Shown: positions 16,784 through 27,186 of the stretch, one piece after another
Layout of the letters: each line of letters opens with the position of its first letter
Numbering within the stretch: position 1 is the stretch's first letter
DNA from: an uncultured Pelagibacteraceae bacterium
Lineage (GTDB): Bacteria > Pseudomonadota > Alphaproteobacteria > Pelagibacterales > Pelagibacteraceae
DNA length: 64,000 nt
Reading direction: 5' to 3'
NCBI GenBank assembly: GCA_902557215.1
Contig: CACDZM010000002.1
Coordinates: 62,001 to 126,000 of the forward strand
Notes under the pieces: generated by a model
The model's input: the letters and a program-made list of their open reading frames with translations, nothing else
The model's database searches: none
What the model was told of the DNA's origin: nothing
Translations under genes and position numbers: made by a program

Positions 16784-19321
16784 GTGGACAGATATAATTT
16801 TAAGTTAATCGAAAAAAAATGGCAAACTTTTTGGGAAAAAAATCAAACCTTCAAAGCGTCGATTAAAAAAGATAGAAAAAAATTCTATTGTTTAGAAATG
16901 TTTCCTTACCCTTCGGGTAAAATTCATATGGGTCATGTTAGAAATTATACCATAGGCGATGTTCTTGCTAGGTATAAATCTATGCAAGGATTTAACGTTT
17001 TACATCCTATGGGATGGGACTCATTCGGTATGCCAGCTGAAAATGCTGCGAGACAAAATAATCTTGATCCTAAAATCTGGACAGAAAAAAATATAGAAAC
17101 CATGAAAAATCAACTAAAACAACTAGGTTTATCTTTAGATTGGAATAGAGAAATTTCAACGTGTTCTAAAGATTATTATAAGCACCAACAATCTTTTTTT
17201 TTGGATTTGTTAGATAAAGGCTTGGTCTATCGTAAAGAAAACTACGTCAATTGGGATCCGGTCGATGAAACTGTTCTTGCTAATGAACAAGTAATTGATG
17301 GAAGGGGTTGGAGGTCTGGTGCCATAGTTGAACGAAAAAAACTTAATCAATGGTTTTTTAATATTACCAAATTTTCCTCTGAACTTCTTGAAGATTTAGA
17401 AAAACTTAAGAAGTGGCCAAATAAAGTTAAAATAATGCAAAAAAACTGGATAGGAAAATCTTTTGGATGTGAGATTGATTTTAATATTAAATCAAATTTA
17501 CCGGTAAAAAAAATTAAATGCTTTACAACTAGGCCTGATACATTATTTGGGTTTTCTTTTTTGGCGTTATCAATTGATCATCCACTATCTGATTTTTTTA
17601 AAAAAGATAAAGAATTCATTAAATTTAAAAATGAATGTGCTAAAACTGGCACAACTGAAGAGTCAATTGCTAATGCCGAAAAAGTAGGTTTTAAAACAAA
17701 TATTAAAGCTATAAATCCACTTGATCTAAATAAAGAAGTTCCTGTCTATTTTGCTAACTTTGTTTTAATGGATTATGGATTTGGAGCTGTATTTGGTTGC
17801 CCTGCACATGACCAAAGAGATTTAGATTTTGCATTAAAATATAATTTGGAAGTTTTACCAGTAGTTTGTCCGCCAGGTGAAAATGACAATTTTAAGATAA
17901 ATACAGAAGCTTACACCGGGCCTGGTAAAATTTTTAATTCTCAATTCCTCGATGGTTTAAATTGCCCGGATGAGTCTATTTCAAAAACTATCGAAATTTT
18001 AGAAAAAAAAAAAATTGGTAAGAAAAAAATAAATTTTAGACTTAAAGATTGGGGGGTATCGAGACAGAGATATTGGGGATGCCCTATCCCTATTGCTTAT
18101 AATAGTAAAGGCGAGGTAGTTAAGATACCCAAAAAAAATCTGCCAGTAAAACTTCCTGAAAATATAAAACTTGATGTAAAAGGTAATCCTCTTGAGCATC
18201 AAAAAGATTGGAAAGAAGTTATTATTAATGGTGAAAAATGTTTTAGAGAGACTGATACATTAGATACTTTCGTAGACTCGTCATGGTATTTTTTAAGATT
18301 TTGCTCTGCTGACAACAATAATGAGGGTTTCAATCTGGAAGATGTGAAATATTGGATGCCAGTGGATCAATATATTGGTGGAGTTGAGCATGCAATTTTA
18401 CATCTGCTTTATTCAAGATTTTTTATGCGTGCTCTAGGTTATAATAAAAAAGATTTTGTAGATTTAGAGCCATTTGAAGGTCTATTTACTCAGGGAATGG
18501 TATGTCATGAAACTTATAAAGATAGTAAAAATAACTGGTTATCTCCAGATGAAGTTGAAAGCAAAGATGGTAAGATTTATTATAAAAAAGATAACCCATC
18601 TGAAAAAATAATAGTTGGTTCAAGTGAATCTATGTCAAAGTCTAAAAAAAATACAATTGATCCAGAAAATATAATAGAAAATTATGGAGCAGATGCTGTA
18701 AGATTTTTTATTCTTTCCGATAGTCCTCCAGAAAAAGATATCCAATGGTCAGAACAAGGTATGATTTCATCTTATAAATTTATTCAAAAATTTTGGTCCT
18801 TACATAGGATGATAATAAATTTAAAACCCGATACAGTCTTAGATCAATCAAAAGAATTAGATGTCTTTACAAATCAAATGATTGATAAAATAACTAAAAA
18901 TTTAGAGAACTTTCATTATAATGTTATTGTTGCAAACCTTCATGAGATTTATAATTATTTATCTAAGAATTTAAAAAAGATAGAGAATAAAGAGAATCTT
19001 TTATTTAACTACAAGAAAATGCTTAAAATAATTTCTCCAATAATACCTCATTTGACTAATGAGTGTTTAGAGGAATTAAAAGTTAAAGATATAGACCAAT
19101 GGCCAAAAGTAGATCAAAAATTCCTAAAAAAAGAGAATATTAGTGTGGTTATACAGATAAATGGAAAAAAAAGAGATTTAATGAATTTTAACAAAGAAAT
19201 TAATGAAAAAGATTTATTATTTAAGATAAAAAAGAACGAAAAAGTAAATAAATATCTTAAAGACAACAAAATTAAAAAAAGTATTTATATAAAAAATAAA
19301 TTGATAAATTTAATAATATGA
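16784..19321 (+). CDS. leuS: Leucine--tRNA ligase
   Basis: 845 residues, full-length class I synthetase. The HIGH-type motif is [15 protein letters not shown] (about 38-52), the editing domain follows ([19 protein letters not shown]), and the KMSKS loop is [13 protein letters not shown] (about 618). The start is GTG at 16784: nearby ATGs are out of frame and the family N-terminus ([13 protein letters not shown]) begins here. Twenty bases separate it from the DUF3576 gene. Its stop overlaps the lptE start (ATGA). Confidence 0.98.
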   Translation: MDRYNFKLIEKKWQTFWEKNQTFKASIKKDRKKFYCLEMFPYPSGKIHMGHVRNYTIGDVLARYKSMQGFNVLHPMGWDSFGMPAENAARQNNLDPKIWTEKNIETMKNQLKQLGLSLDWNREISTCSKDYYKHQQSFFLDLLDKGLVYRKENYVNWDPVDETVLANEQVIDGRGWRSGAIVERKKLNQWFFNITKFSSELLEDLEKLKKWPNKVKIMQKNWIGKSFGCEIDFNIKSNLPVKKIKCFTTRPDTLFGFSFLALSIDHPLSDFFKKDKEFIKFKNECAKTGTTEESIANAEKVGFKTNIKAINPLDLNKEVPVYFANFVLMDYGFGAVFGCPAHDQRDLDFALKYNLEVLPVVCPPGENDNFKINTEAYTGPGKIFNSQFLDGLNCPDESISKTIEILEKKKIGKKKINFRLKDWGVSRQRYWGCPIPIAYNSKGEVVKIPKKNLPVKLPENIKLDVKGNPLEHQKDWKEVIINGEKCFRETDTLDTFVDSSWYFLRFCSADNNNEGFNLEDVKYWMPVDQYIGGVEHAILHLLYSRFFMRALGYNKKDFVDLEPFEGLFTQGMVCHETYKDSKNNWLSPDEVESKDGKIYYKKDNPSEKIIVGSSESMSKSKKNTIDPENIIENYGADAVRFFILSDSPPEKDIQWSEQGMISSYKFIQKFWSLHRMIINLKPDTVLDQSKELDVFTNQMIDKITKNLENFHYNVIVANLHEIYNYLSKNLKKIENKENLLFNYKKMLKIISPIIPHLTNECLEELKVKDIDQWPKVDQKFLKKENISVVIQINGKKRDLMNFNKEINEKDLLFKIKKNEKVNKYLKDNKIKKSIYIKNKLINLII

Positions 19322-19770
19322 AAAATAAATTTTTTTTCTTTTTAACAATTTTTTTATTTTTTTCTAATTGTGGATTTGAGCCAATTTATTCAACAAAAAA
19401 TTTAAATTTTACAATTGGAAATGTTGAAAAACGAAATACTTCTTTAAATAATAAATTTTCTAAATCAATTAATACATTGAAAAATGACAAAATTGATAAA
19501 AAAATAGATATTAAAATCGAGAGTGATAAAATTATAAAAACTAAATCGAAAGATTCTAAAGGAAATGCCTTAGTTTTTGAACTTGAAATTAATTTGAAAT
19601 TTTCAAGTCTAAATACGGAAAATAAATTAGAAAAATTATTATCCCAAAAAATAACTTATAATAACTCCGACGATAAGTTTAAACTAAAACAGTATGAAAA
19701 TGAATTAGAGGAAATTTTAATCAATAAAATAGTTGAAGATTTAATAAATTACCTTTCGGATATAGAATGA
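19318..19770 (+). CDS. lptE: LPS-assembly lipoprotein LptE
   Basis: 150 residues. A signal peptide with lipobox FSNC is followed by GFEPIY, which is the usual mature start of LptE (C-GF-P-Y). LptE plugs the LptD barrel that inserts lipopolysaccharide in the outer membrane. The rest is poorly conserved, as is normal for the family, but the leuS-lptE-holA order is characteristic in Gram-negative bacteria and settles the call. It overlaps leuS by four bases and the holA start by four bases. Confidence 0.85.
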   Translation: MKNKFFFFLTIFLFFSNCGFEPIYSTKNLNFTIGNVEKRNTSLNNKFSKSINTLKNDKIDKKIDIKIESDKIIKTKSKDSKGNALVFELEINLKFSSLNTENKLEKLLSQKITYNNSDDKFKLKQYENELEEILINKIVEDLINYLSDIE

Positions 19771-20752
19771 TTTTAAAAACATCTGATTTAGACAAAAAAT
19801 TCATGCTGAAATATTTTTATTTCATGGAGTAAACGAAGGTCAGAAAGAAGAGGTTTTAAACACTAAGTTTAGACCGATATATAAAAATAATATATTTAAA
19901 TATTATGAAAAAGACGTATTTTCTGATACCGAAAATTTTTATAATCAGATTTTATCCAAATCTTTTTTTGAAAAAAATAAACTAATAATAATAAAAAACG
20001 TTAGCGAAAAAATAAAAGAAGTGATCGAAAATTTGAAAGAAAAAAAATTAGAGGATATAAAAATTGTTTTAATTTCTAATATTTTAGATAAGAAGTCTAA
20101 ATTAAGAAATTTATTTGAAAAAGAAAAAAAATTAGTTTCAATTGCATTTTACTCAGATGACAATCAAACATTATCTACTATTGCAAAATCTTTTTTTTTA
20201 AAAAAAAAAATTCCTATATCACAAGAATCGATAAACCTAATAGTAAATAGAGCTTGCGGCGAAAGAAAAAGTCTTAATAATGAGCTCGAAAAGATTGAAA
20301 ATTTTCTAACAAATAAAAAAAGTATATCTCATGAAGAGATTCTTGATTTAACAAATTTATCCGAGAATTATAGTATTAATGAACTTGTAGATAATTGCTT
20401 AGCAAAAAATAAACAAAAAACAATGTATATTCTCAATGAAAACAATTTCTCTTTTGAGGATGCAATAATTATTATTAGAACTTTTTTAATTAAAACCAAG
20501 AGATTATTAAAACTTTTCCAAAGTTTACAATCCTTAAAAAATATTGATCAAACTATTATAAATTTTAAACCTCCAATTTTTTGGAAAGATAAAGACTTAA
20601 TTAAAAAACAAGTAAAAGTTTGGACACTTGATAAAACTTATCAATTAATAGATCAAATTAATAAAGTCGAATTAAACATAAAAAAAAATTCAATTAACTC
20701 ATTAAATATTTTATTCGATTTTATTCTTGATACTGCAAAAACTAATAATTAG
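19767..20752 (+). CDS. holA: DNA polymerase III subunit delta, with an apparent one-base deletion near the 5' end
   Basis: The clamp-loader delta subunit. The ATG at 19767 reads [12 protein letters not shown], then hits TAA at 19830. From 19802 another frame continues HAEIFLFHGVNEGQKEEVL and runs open to 20752. Joining them needs one extra A in the A6 tract at 19794-19799, giving DKKIHAEIFLFHG, the normal HolA N-terminus, and a protein of 328 residues. Later features (IIIKNVSEK, VNRACGERKSLNNELEKI, IRTFLIKTKRLLKL) fit HolA domains. The frame alone would start only at GTG 20021, losing about 80 residues. As holA is essential, a sequencing or assembly error, or slippage on the A-tract, is likelier than true loss. 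It overlaps convergent parB by 11 bases. Confidence 0.82.
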
Positions 20753-21584
20753 ATTTAATCACATCTATAATCTTGTTTAATTGATCAATATCATGATAAG
20801 CAAAGGTAATTGTGCCTTTATTTTTCTTGTTATTTTTAATAAGAACTTTGAGCCCAGTTTTGTCGATAATTAATTGTTCTAAATCTTTTATATTTGGATC
20901 CACTGATCTGTTAACTAAACCAGGTTTTTTTTTGAAAATTTTTACAAAGTTTTCTGATTGACGAACTGATAGTTTTTTTTCAATAATCTTATTTGCCAAA
21001 AAAACCGCATTATCTAGACCAACTAATATTTTTGCATGACCAGATGTGATCTTCTTATTTTTAACTAAATTTAATACTTCTTCTGGCAAACTTAGTAATC
21101 TTAATGAATTGGTTATATAACTTCTGCTTTTTCCAATGAACCTTGAAACTTTTTCTTGATCATATGAAAATTCATCTATTAACCTTTTATAACCTAGTGC
21201 TTCTTCTAACGGATTAAGATCATGTCGTTGAACATTTTCGACGATTGCAAATTCTAATGATTTTAGATCATCAACCTCTGTTATTATTACTGGAATATCA
21301 TGAAGTCCGGCTTTTCTTGCTGCTAACCATCTTCTTTCACCAGCTATGATTTCATATTTAGTTTTTTCTAACTTTGACTTTCTAACTATTATTGGCTGAA
21401 TTACACCACGCTCTTTTATAGAATTTGATAATTCGTTTAAGCTATCTTCATCAAAATTTTTTCTTGGCTGATATCTATTAGGAACTATTTCACTCAAAGA
21501 TAATTTGCTGTTGCTAGTATTAATTTTATTTTCACCTATTAATGAAGATAATCCTCTGCCTAATCCTTTTTTTATTCTATTCAT
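20742..21584 (-). CDS. parB: Chromosome partitioning protein ParB
   Basis: 280 residues. N-terminal GLGRGLSSLIGE, then IVPNRYQPRKNFDEDSL (ParB box I), VIQPIIVRKS, IIAGERRWLAARKAGL (box II, the CTP-binding GERR), VENVQRHDLNPLEEA, and the helix-turn-helix region KVSRFIGKSRSYITNSLRLL. These are the standard ParB/Spo0J features. ParB loads at parS and slides as a CTP-dependent clamp. It is coupled directly to parA (stop/start contact), and one parS is present inside rsmG, two genes upstream. Confidence 0.97.
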   Translation of the reverse strand: MNRIKKGLGRGLSSLIGENKINTSNSKLSLSEIVPNRYQPRKNFDEDSLNELSNSIKERGVIQPIIVRKSKLEKTKYEIIAGERRWLAARKAGLHDIPVIITEVDDLKSLEFAIVENVQRHDLNPLEEALGYKRLIDEFSYDQEKVSRFIGKSRSYITNSLRLLSLPEEVLNLVKNKKITSGHAKILVGLDNAVFLANKIIEKKLSVRQSENFVKIFKKKPGLVNRSVDPNIKDLEQLIIDKTGLKVLIKNNKKNKGTITFAYHDIDQLNKIIDVIKSNY

Positions 21585-22378
21585 TATGCAGCACTCCCAA
21601 TCTTATTTTCTTGATTTATGAACTCATCTGTAAAATTATAGTAAGATTTACTACCTGGACAATTTTTATCGTAAATTAACACCGGTACACCATGTGATGG
21701 CGCTTCCGATAATCTTACATTTCTCGGTATAACGGTTTGATAAACTTTATCCTTAAAATAATTTCTTGCTTCCGCTTCAACTTGCGATGATAATTTATTT
21801 CTTCTGTCATACATAGTTAAAAGAATACCTTGTATTTCTAATCTAGGATTTAGATTTACTTTTATGCGTTCAATCGTTTTCATAAGTTGGGTAAGTCCTT
21901 CTAGAGCAAAAAATTCGGTTTGAAGAGGGACTAGCAATGAATTGGAAGATACTAAAGCCATAACTGTCAACAAGCTTAAAGATGGTGGACAATCTATAAG
22001 GATATAATCATATGATGCTCCAGAATCATTTAAATATGCGGTTAATTTTGTCTTTAAAATAAATGCTCTTTCGTTGTCACCAGCTGTTTCGACTTCCAAT
22101 CCAGATAGATCAACATTTGATGTAATCAAATCTAAATTTTTAAAATTTGTCTTTTTAGTTACTTCTGAAATTGAGACTGTCCCATTAAGAATACCATAAA
22201 TAGTTTGGTCTGACTGCTCAACATTGGATAATCCTAGACCTGTTGTAGCATTTCCTTGAGGATCAAGATCTATTACTAAAATTTTTTTATTTTTTTGTGA
22301 TAAAGCGGAAGCCAAATTAATCACTGTTGTCGTTTTACCTACTCCACCCTTTTGATTTATAACCGAAATTATTTTCAT
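21584..22378 (-). CDS. parA: Chromosome partitioning ATPase ParA (Soj)
   Basis: 264 residues. The deviant Walker A motif KGGVGKTTTVINLASAL is at residues 10-26, LDLDPQGNATTGLG (Walker A') follows, and DYILIDCPPSLSLLTVMAL is Walker B. The full chromosomal Soj type without an N-terminal DNA-binding domain. It overlaps rsmG by four bases and parB by one base, so rsmG-parA-parB are translated together. It drives segregation of ParB-bound origins. Confidence 0.98.
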   Translation of the reverse strand: MKIISVINQKGGVGKTTTVINLASALSQKNKKILVIDLDPQGNATTGLGLSNVEQSDQTIYGILNGTVSISEVTKKTNFKNLDLITSNVDLSGLEVETAGDNERAFILKTKLTAYLNDSGASYDYILIDCPPSLSLLTVMALVSSNSLLVPLQTEFFALEGLTQLMKTIERIKVNLNPRLEIQGILLTMYDRRNKLSSQVEAEARNYFKDKVYQTVIPRNVRLSEAPSHGVPVLIYDKNCPGSKSYYNFTDEFINQENKIGSAA

Positions 22379-23022
22379 GATAATTTTTTTTTAATTCTTT
22401 TTATGTTTAATATGAATGAGCCCTCGTTAGTTAAACTTTTTTTTTCCTCGTAATCTAAGTCCCAATCCTGCAGTGTTTCTTTTAAAACTTTTTTTCCATT
22501 TTTGCCCATAAAAAAAATTATATTTTTAAATCTTCTAAAATTCTCGTTTACCAAATTTAGAACTAATGGCATTGGTTTAAATGCTCTCGACATTACTGTT
22601 CCAGTCTCCATATTTTTTAATTTGAAAATATCTTTTTGGATAACCTCTGTGTTTAAGTTTAATTCTTTAGAAACTTCTTTTAGAAAAACACATTTATGGT
22701 AACTTTTTTCAAACAAACTAACTTTCATATCAATTTTCAAATTTTTCATCACTATTGCCACTACAATACCCGGCAATCCTGCTCCAGAGCCTAAATCATA
22801 GGTTGTATTGCTATTTATATCAATAAAATCAATGATTTGTGCCGAATCTATTATATGACGTTGTCTAATATCATTTTTTTCAGTGTTTTTTTTGCTTATT
22901 ATGTTAATTTCCTTATTTTTTTGTTGAATCAAAGAAATATAGCTTTCTAGCTCATTACAAGTTTCACGTGAAACATTGAAATTCGAAATTTTTGAATACG
23001 AATTTAAATTTATTTGATCCAT
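22375..23022 (-). CDS. rsmG: 16S rRNA (guanine-527-N7)-methyltransferase RsmG (GidB)
   Basis: 215 residues. The SAM-binding motif TYDLGSGAGLPGIVVAIV is in the middle, preceded by RQRHIIDSAQIIDF (usual RHI-DSL). ETGTVMSRAFKPMP matches the conserved VxSRA motif. Methylates G527 of 16S rRNA. The first codons include VSRET (residues 17-21), which is encoded by a parS palindrome. It is coupled to mnmG upstream (start and stop share a base) and to parA downstream. Confidence 0.97.
   Translation of the reverse strand: MDQINLNSYSKISNFNVSRETCNELESYISLIQQKNKEINIISKKNTEKNDIRQRHIIDSAQIIDFIDINSNTTYDLGSGAGLPGIVVAIVMKNLKIDMKVSLFEKSYHKCVFLKEVSKELNLNTEVIQKDIFKLKNMETGTVMSRAFKPMPLVLNLVNENFRRFKNIIFFMGKNGKKVLKETLQDWDLDYEEKKSLTNEGSFILNIKRIKKKLS
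22960..22975. promoter_or_regulatory. parS centromere site (ParB-binding) inside rsmG
   Basis: AGTTTCACGTGAAACA matches the bacterial parS consensus TGTTTCACGTGAAACA at 15 of 16 positions, and the central 14 bases form a perfect palindrome. It lies in codons 16-21 of rsmG, a place where many bacteria carry parS, next to parA and parB and about 8 kb from the proposed oriC. Confidence 0.95.
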
Positions 23023-24893
23023 TAAGCTATATGCTTAATAGACTTTCTTTTTAGATGTGACAACAAAATATATGCTGCTGCTGGGGTAATTCCGTCAATT
23101 CTTAAAGCCTGACCTATAGTTTTTGGCCTAATTTCCTTAAATTTCGACTTCACCTCATTAGATAAACCTGAAAACTGATCATAATCAATATTATCTGGAA
23201 TAGATAAATTCTCATCTCTTTTAAAAGCTAAAATATCAGCTTTTTGCTTCTTCAAATATCCTCTGTAATGAGCATTAATCTCAATTTGGTCATCGATCTC
23301 AACTCCATAATCTTTAATTTCAGGCCAAATTTCCCTTATTTTTGTCATATCAACTTCTTTTTGAGTTAAAATCTCCTCAGAAGACCTGAAAACACCATCC
23401 TTTGAAATTTTAATACCAAATTTAGAGGCTTTTGACGGGGATATATTTAAATTTGCCATTTGAAATGATATTTTACTTAATTTTTGAAATTTATCCTCAA
23501 AAATTTTCCGTCTATAATCAGATATTAGGCCAATCTTAACTCCTTTTTGTGTTAACCTTAAATCGGCATTATCTGACCTTAAGCTTAATCTATACTCAGC
23601 ACGTGATGTAAACATTCTGTAAGGCTCAGCAACCCCTTTAGTGACAAGATCATCAATCATGACACCGATATATGCATCAGATCTATCAAGGATGAAGGGT
23701 TCCGAGTTTTTTAGTGATAAAGCAGCATTTATTCCTGCTATAAGTCCTTGAGCTGCAGCTTCCTCATAGCCAGTTGTCCCATTAATCTGACCAGCCAAAA
23801 ATAAATTTTTAATTTTTTTTGTTTCTAAGGTTAATAATAGTTCTCGGGGATCAATATAGTCATATTCTATCGCGTATCCTGGCCTAATTACTTTAACGTT
23901 TTCTAAACCATTGATATTGTTAAGTATTTCGTACTGAACCTCCTCTGGCAGAGAAGTTGAGATCCCATTTGGGTATATTGTGTGATCATTTAGACCTTCA
24001 GGCTCCAAGAATATTTGATGTCTGTTTTTTTCTGAAAATTTAACTATTTTGTCCTCTATGGATGGACAGTATCTTGGTCCTACACCTTGTATTTTACCAG
24101 AATACATCGCACTCTTAGATAGATTTTTTTCAATTATTTTGTGAACCTTTTTATTTGTATAGGTCATTGAACATGACACTTGTTTATTAAAATTCTCTTT
24201 AGTTAAAAATGAAAAAAAATATGGATCTTTGTCTGCATCTTGTTTTTCTAAAATGTTAAAATTAATTGTTCTAGCATCTAATCTAGGGGGTGTACCAGTC
24301 TTGAGCCTTCCAATTTTAAATTTATATTTTGCTAGTTGTTCACTTAAACCTGTGCTTGGTTTTTCATTAAATCTTCCTGCTGGAGTCTTTTTATCACCAA
24401 TATGAATCAATCCATTTAAAAAAGTACCGGTAGTTAAGATTAACTTTTTACAGATTACTTTGTTACCTTTTAATGTTAAAAACCCACTTATAGAGTTATT
24501 TTTAAATATAAACTTAATTACAGGATCAGAAAAAATGCTTAAATTACAGTAGTTTACAAGTTTTTCTTGCATAAATTTACGATATAAGGATCTATCAGAC
24601 TGAGTTCTTGGTCCTCTAACTGCTGGACCTCTGCTTCTATTCAATAACCTAAATTGTATTCCTGACTTATCAGCAACCTCACCCATAACACCATCTAGTG
24701 CATCTATCTCTCTTACAAGATGACCTTTGCCTAATCCACCAATAGCAGGATTACAGGACATTTCTCCTATCGTATTTTTGTTATGCGTAAATAAGGCGGT
24801 TTTAACACCCAAACGGGCAGAAGCAGCAGCAGCTTCACAGCCAGCGTGTCCACCACCAATAACAACTACCTCAAACGACAAATCTTTTTTCAT
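23022..24893 (-). CDS. mnmG: tRNA uridine 5-carboxymethylaminomethyl modification enzyme MnmG (GidA)
   Basis: 623 residues. FAD-binding [20 protein letters not shown] at the N-terminus, then [48 protein letters not shown] and the C-terminal [13 protein letters not shown] [13 protein letters not shown]. All are MnmG hallmarks. With MnmE it modifies U34 of certain tRNAs. The mnmE-mnmG-rsmG-parA-parB order is the classic origin-proximal cluster. A 65-base gap separates it from mnmE. Confidence 0.98.
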   Translation of the reverse strand: MKKDLSFEVVVIGGGHAGCEAAAASARLGVKTALFTHNKNTIGEMSCNPAIGGLGKGHLVREIDALDGVMGEVADKSGIQFRLLNRSRGPAVRGPRTQSDRSLYRKFMQEKLVNYCNLSIFSDPVIKFIFKNNSISGFLTLKGNKVICKKLILTTGTFLNGLIHIGDKKTPAGRFNEKPSTGLSEQLAKYKFKIGRLKTGTPPRLDARTINFNILEKQDADKDPYFFSFLTKENFNKQVSCSMTYTNKKVHKIIEKNLSKSAMYSGKIQGVGPRYCPSIEDKIVKFSEKNRHQIFLEPEGLNDHTIYPNGISTSLPEEVQYEILNNINGLENVKVIRPGYAIEYDYIDPRELLLTLETKKIKNLFLAGQINGTTGYEEAAAQGLIAGINAALSLKNSEPFILDRSDAYIGVMIDDLVTKGVAEPYRMFTSRAEYRLSLRSDNADLRLTQKGVKIGLISDYRRKIFEDKFQKLSKISFQMANLNISPSKASKFGIKISKDGVFRSSEEILTQKEVDMTKIREIWPEIKDYGVEIDDQIEINAHYRGYLKKQKADILAFKRDENLSIPDNIDYDQFSGLSNEVKSKFKEIRPKTIGQALRIDGITPAAAYILLSHLKRKSIKHIA

Positions 24894-24958
24894 CTTTTAA
24901 ATTTATAATCGATTAAAATATTTACAAGATTTGAATTAAAATTTAGTAAATGTAGATG

Positions 24959-26290
24959 TTATTTACCAATACAGAAATCGTTGAAAATACTACCTAATAT
25001 CTCCTCGACGTCAACTTTTCCGACAATCATGCCTAAATGTCTTGTGGCTAGCCTAAGATCCTCTGCGGCTTTGTCAAAATCCTTTTTATCATTTTTCTGT
25101 AAAAAACTTTTTAGATGATCAGAACACTGTATTAAATGTTGTCTATGCCTTTCCCTGGTAATTAAAATATCTTCTTCACTGATAAATTTATCTTTCAAAT
25201 TATTTTTTATCTCTGAAATTAATTTCTCGATATTCGAATTTTTTTTGAGTGAAATCAAAACATATTTAAATTTAGTAATTTGTGAATGCAATTTTTCTTT
25301 CAATAAATCAGACTTATTTACAACTAATATTGCATTATCTTTTAACAAATCATTCAAAAAACCGCTTAAATCAATATTTCTAGCATCAACCACAACAAGC
25401 TTTAAATCAGCTTTCTCCGCTTTTTTTAGTGATAACTTAATACCTTTTTTTTCAATCTCGTCCTTTGACTCTCTTATTCCTGCAGTATCAGAAATAACGA
25501 CTGGATAGCCGTCAATATTTAAATGCGTTTCAATTACATCCCTTGTAGTTCCAGCGATTTCTGAGACTATTGCCACTTCCCTATTAGCCAAATTATTTAA
25601 TAAACTTGATTTTCCTGCATTTGTTGGACCGACAATTGCAATTTTAAAACCTTCGCGAACTATTTCTCCAACTTTTTGATCATTTAAAATTTTATTAATT
25701 TCATATAAAACTTTACTCGAATTATTTCTAATCTGTTTTATTTTGTCTTCAGGCAAGTCTTCGTCTGGAAAGTCTATTTTAGCTTCTACATAAGATAAGA
25801 TTTTTATTAATTTCTCTCTTAGCTCGTTAAACTTATCTGAAGACTTTCCTTGCATTATCTTAACAGCTTGTAATCTTTGGATTTCGGTTTCTGCAGAAAT
25901 TAAATCGCCTATGCTTTCAGCTTTTAATAAATTTATTTTACCATTTTGAAAAGCAAGCTTTGTGAATTCACCTGGTTCTGCCAGTCGACAATTTTCAATT
26001 CTAGAAATCTGATTTTGAATAGCTAAAATGACTGCTTTACCACCATGCACATGAAACTCAGCCATATCTTCACCTGTATAGCTCTCTGGGCCAGGAAACC
26101 ATATAATTATACCTTCATCAATTAACTCAGACGTGTTGATATTGTTTATTTTTCGAAGAGTAGCCACTCTAGGAGATGGGAGTTCCTTCCCTGTGAGCAA
26201 CTTTATAATTCTTTTAACGTTATCACCAGAAACTCTAATTACAGCCACACCAGAAATTCCTGATCCAGATGCAAGTGCATATATAGTCAT
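24959..26290 (-). CDS. mnmE: tRNA modification GTPase MnmE (TrmE)
   Basis: 443 residues. N-terminal tetrahydrofolate-binding domain (TIYALASGSGISGVAVIRVSG, split by the family's usual pattern), then FHVHGGKAV and LAEPGEFTKLAFQNGKINLL. The G domain has IVGPTNAGKSSLLNNLA (P-loop, about 215), DTAGIRE (G3) and NKSDL (G4). The protein ends FCIGK, the catalytic C-x-GK terminus of MnmE. Partner of MnmG. Its start is divergent from the sulfotransferase gene, with 47 bases between. Confidence 0.97.
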   Translation of the reverse strand: MTIYALASGSGISGVAVIRVSGDNVKRIIKLLTGKELPSPRVATLRKINNINTSELIDEGIIIWFPGPESYTGEDMAEFHVHGGKAVILAIQNQISRIENCRLAEPGEFTKLAFQNGKINLLKAESIGDLISAETEIQRLQAVKIMQGKSSDKFNELREKLIKILSYVEAKIDFPDEDLPEDKIKQIRNNSSKVLYEINKILNDQKVGEIVREGFKIAIVGPTNAGKSSLLNNLANREVAIVSEIAGTTRDVIETHLNIDGYPVVISDTAGIRESKDEIEKKGIKLSLKKAEKADLKLVVVDARNIDLSGFLNDLLKDNAILVVNKSDLLKEKLHSQITKFKYVLISLKKNSNIEKLISEIKNNLKDKFISEEDILITRERHRQHLIQCSDHLKSFLQKNDKKDFDKAAEDLRLATRHLGMIVGKVDVEEILGSIFNDFCIGK

Positions 26291-26337
26291 TAAATTATTA
26301 TATCGCTAAATTCATTTATGCATATAATTATTTGGTT

Positions 26338-27186
26338 ATGATTATTTGGATAGCTTCGTACCCTAAATCTGGAAATACTTGGGTTAGAGCATTAATTGCA
26401 CATTACTTTTTTTCAAAAGATAAAAAATTTTATTTTGAAATATTAAAGAATATTCCAAATTTCAATGTTAGTGATTTTATTAGTGAAAAAACTCCCCTTA
26501 AGTCAAATGACGATGTAATAAAAAACTGGTTACCTGCTCAAAATTTTATTAACAAAAAATTTAAAAGGAACTTGTTTTTTAAAACTCATAATGCTTGTAT
26601 TAAAAAGGATGGAAACGAATTTACAAATGAAAAGGTTTCGGCAGGATGCATATATATTGTTCGAGATCCAAGAAATGTAATTACCTCTTATAAAAATTTT
26701 GAAAATCAAACATATAAAGATGTAGCAAAAAATATGTTTGATACGAAAGGATATCTGTCATCAGATGAAAGTACTTTTAAAAAGTTTGGAATAAAAGGAA
26801 TTGAAATAATAAGCTCATGGGCTGAAAATTATAATTCATGGATTCACAATAAGCATAATATACCTGTATGTTTAATTAAGTATGAAAACTTATGCATCGA
26901 CCCTTTTAGAGAATTCAAGAAAATTTTTGAATTTTTGAAAAACATAAGTAAAGAAGAAAAAACTCAAATAGATAACAAAAGACTTAAAAATACGATTGAA
27001 GAAACTAGTTTTGAGAATTTAAAAAACCTAGAGAAAAAAGAGGGTTTTTTAGAAAAACAAAATAGAAAAGTAAATTTTTTTAATCAAGGAAAGGAAAACA
27101 ATTGGAAAGAAATTTTACCAAAAGAAATCTCATCAGAAATTGAAAAAAAATTCTCGAAAGAAATGTTGGAATTAGGCTATTTATAG
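26338..27186 (+). CDS. Sulfotransferase-domain protein (first of two paralogues)
   Basis: 282 residues from the ATG at 26338 (the frame could open six bases earlier at TTG). IIWIASYPKSGNTWVRALI is the 5'-phosphosulfate-binding loop for PAPS, and IYIVRDPRNVITSYKNF is the 3'-phosphate-binding motif. The C-terminus ends WKEILPKEISSEIEKKFSKE and MLELGYL, similar in layout to the second sulfotransferase at 46845. It transfers sulfate from PAPS to an unknown acceptor. It is transcribed against its neighbours and sits between mnmE and rho, which are usually adjacent in alphaproteobacteria. This suggests insertion into a conserved block. Its stop directly abuts that of rho. Confidence 0.88.
   Translation: MIIWIASYPKSGNTWVRALIAHYFFSKDKKFYFEILKNIPNFNVSDFISEKTPLKSNDDVIKNWLPAQNFINKKFKRNLFFKTHNACIKKDGNEFTNEKVSAGCIYIVRDPRNVITSYKNFENQTYKDVAKNMFDTKGYLSSDESTFKKFGIKGIEIISSWAENYNSWIHNKHNIPVCLIKYENLCIDPFREFKKIFEFLKNISKEEKTQIDNKRLKNTIEETSFENLKNLEKKEGFLEKQNRKVNFFNQGKENNWKEILPKEISSEIEKKFSKEMLELGYL

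Noticed and set aside
20021..20752. Treating the 243-codon frame from 20021 as the full holA gene
   Set aside because: It would start at GTG inside the conserved domain and lack the N-terminal ~80 residues, which are present just upstream in the same frame. A single-base loss explains the layout better.
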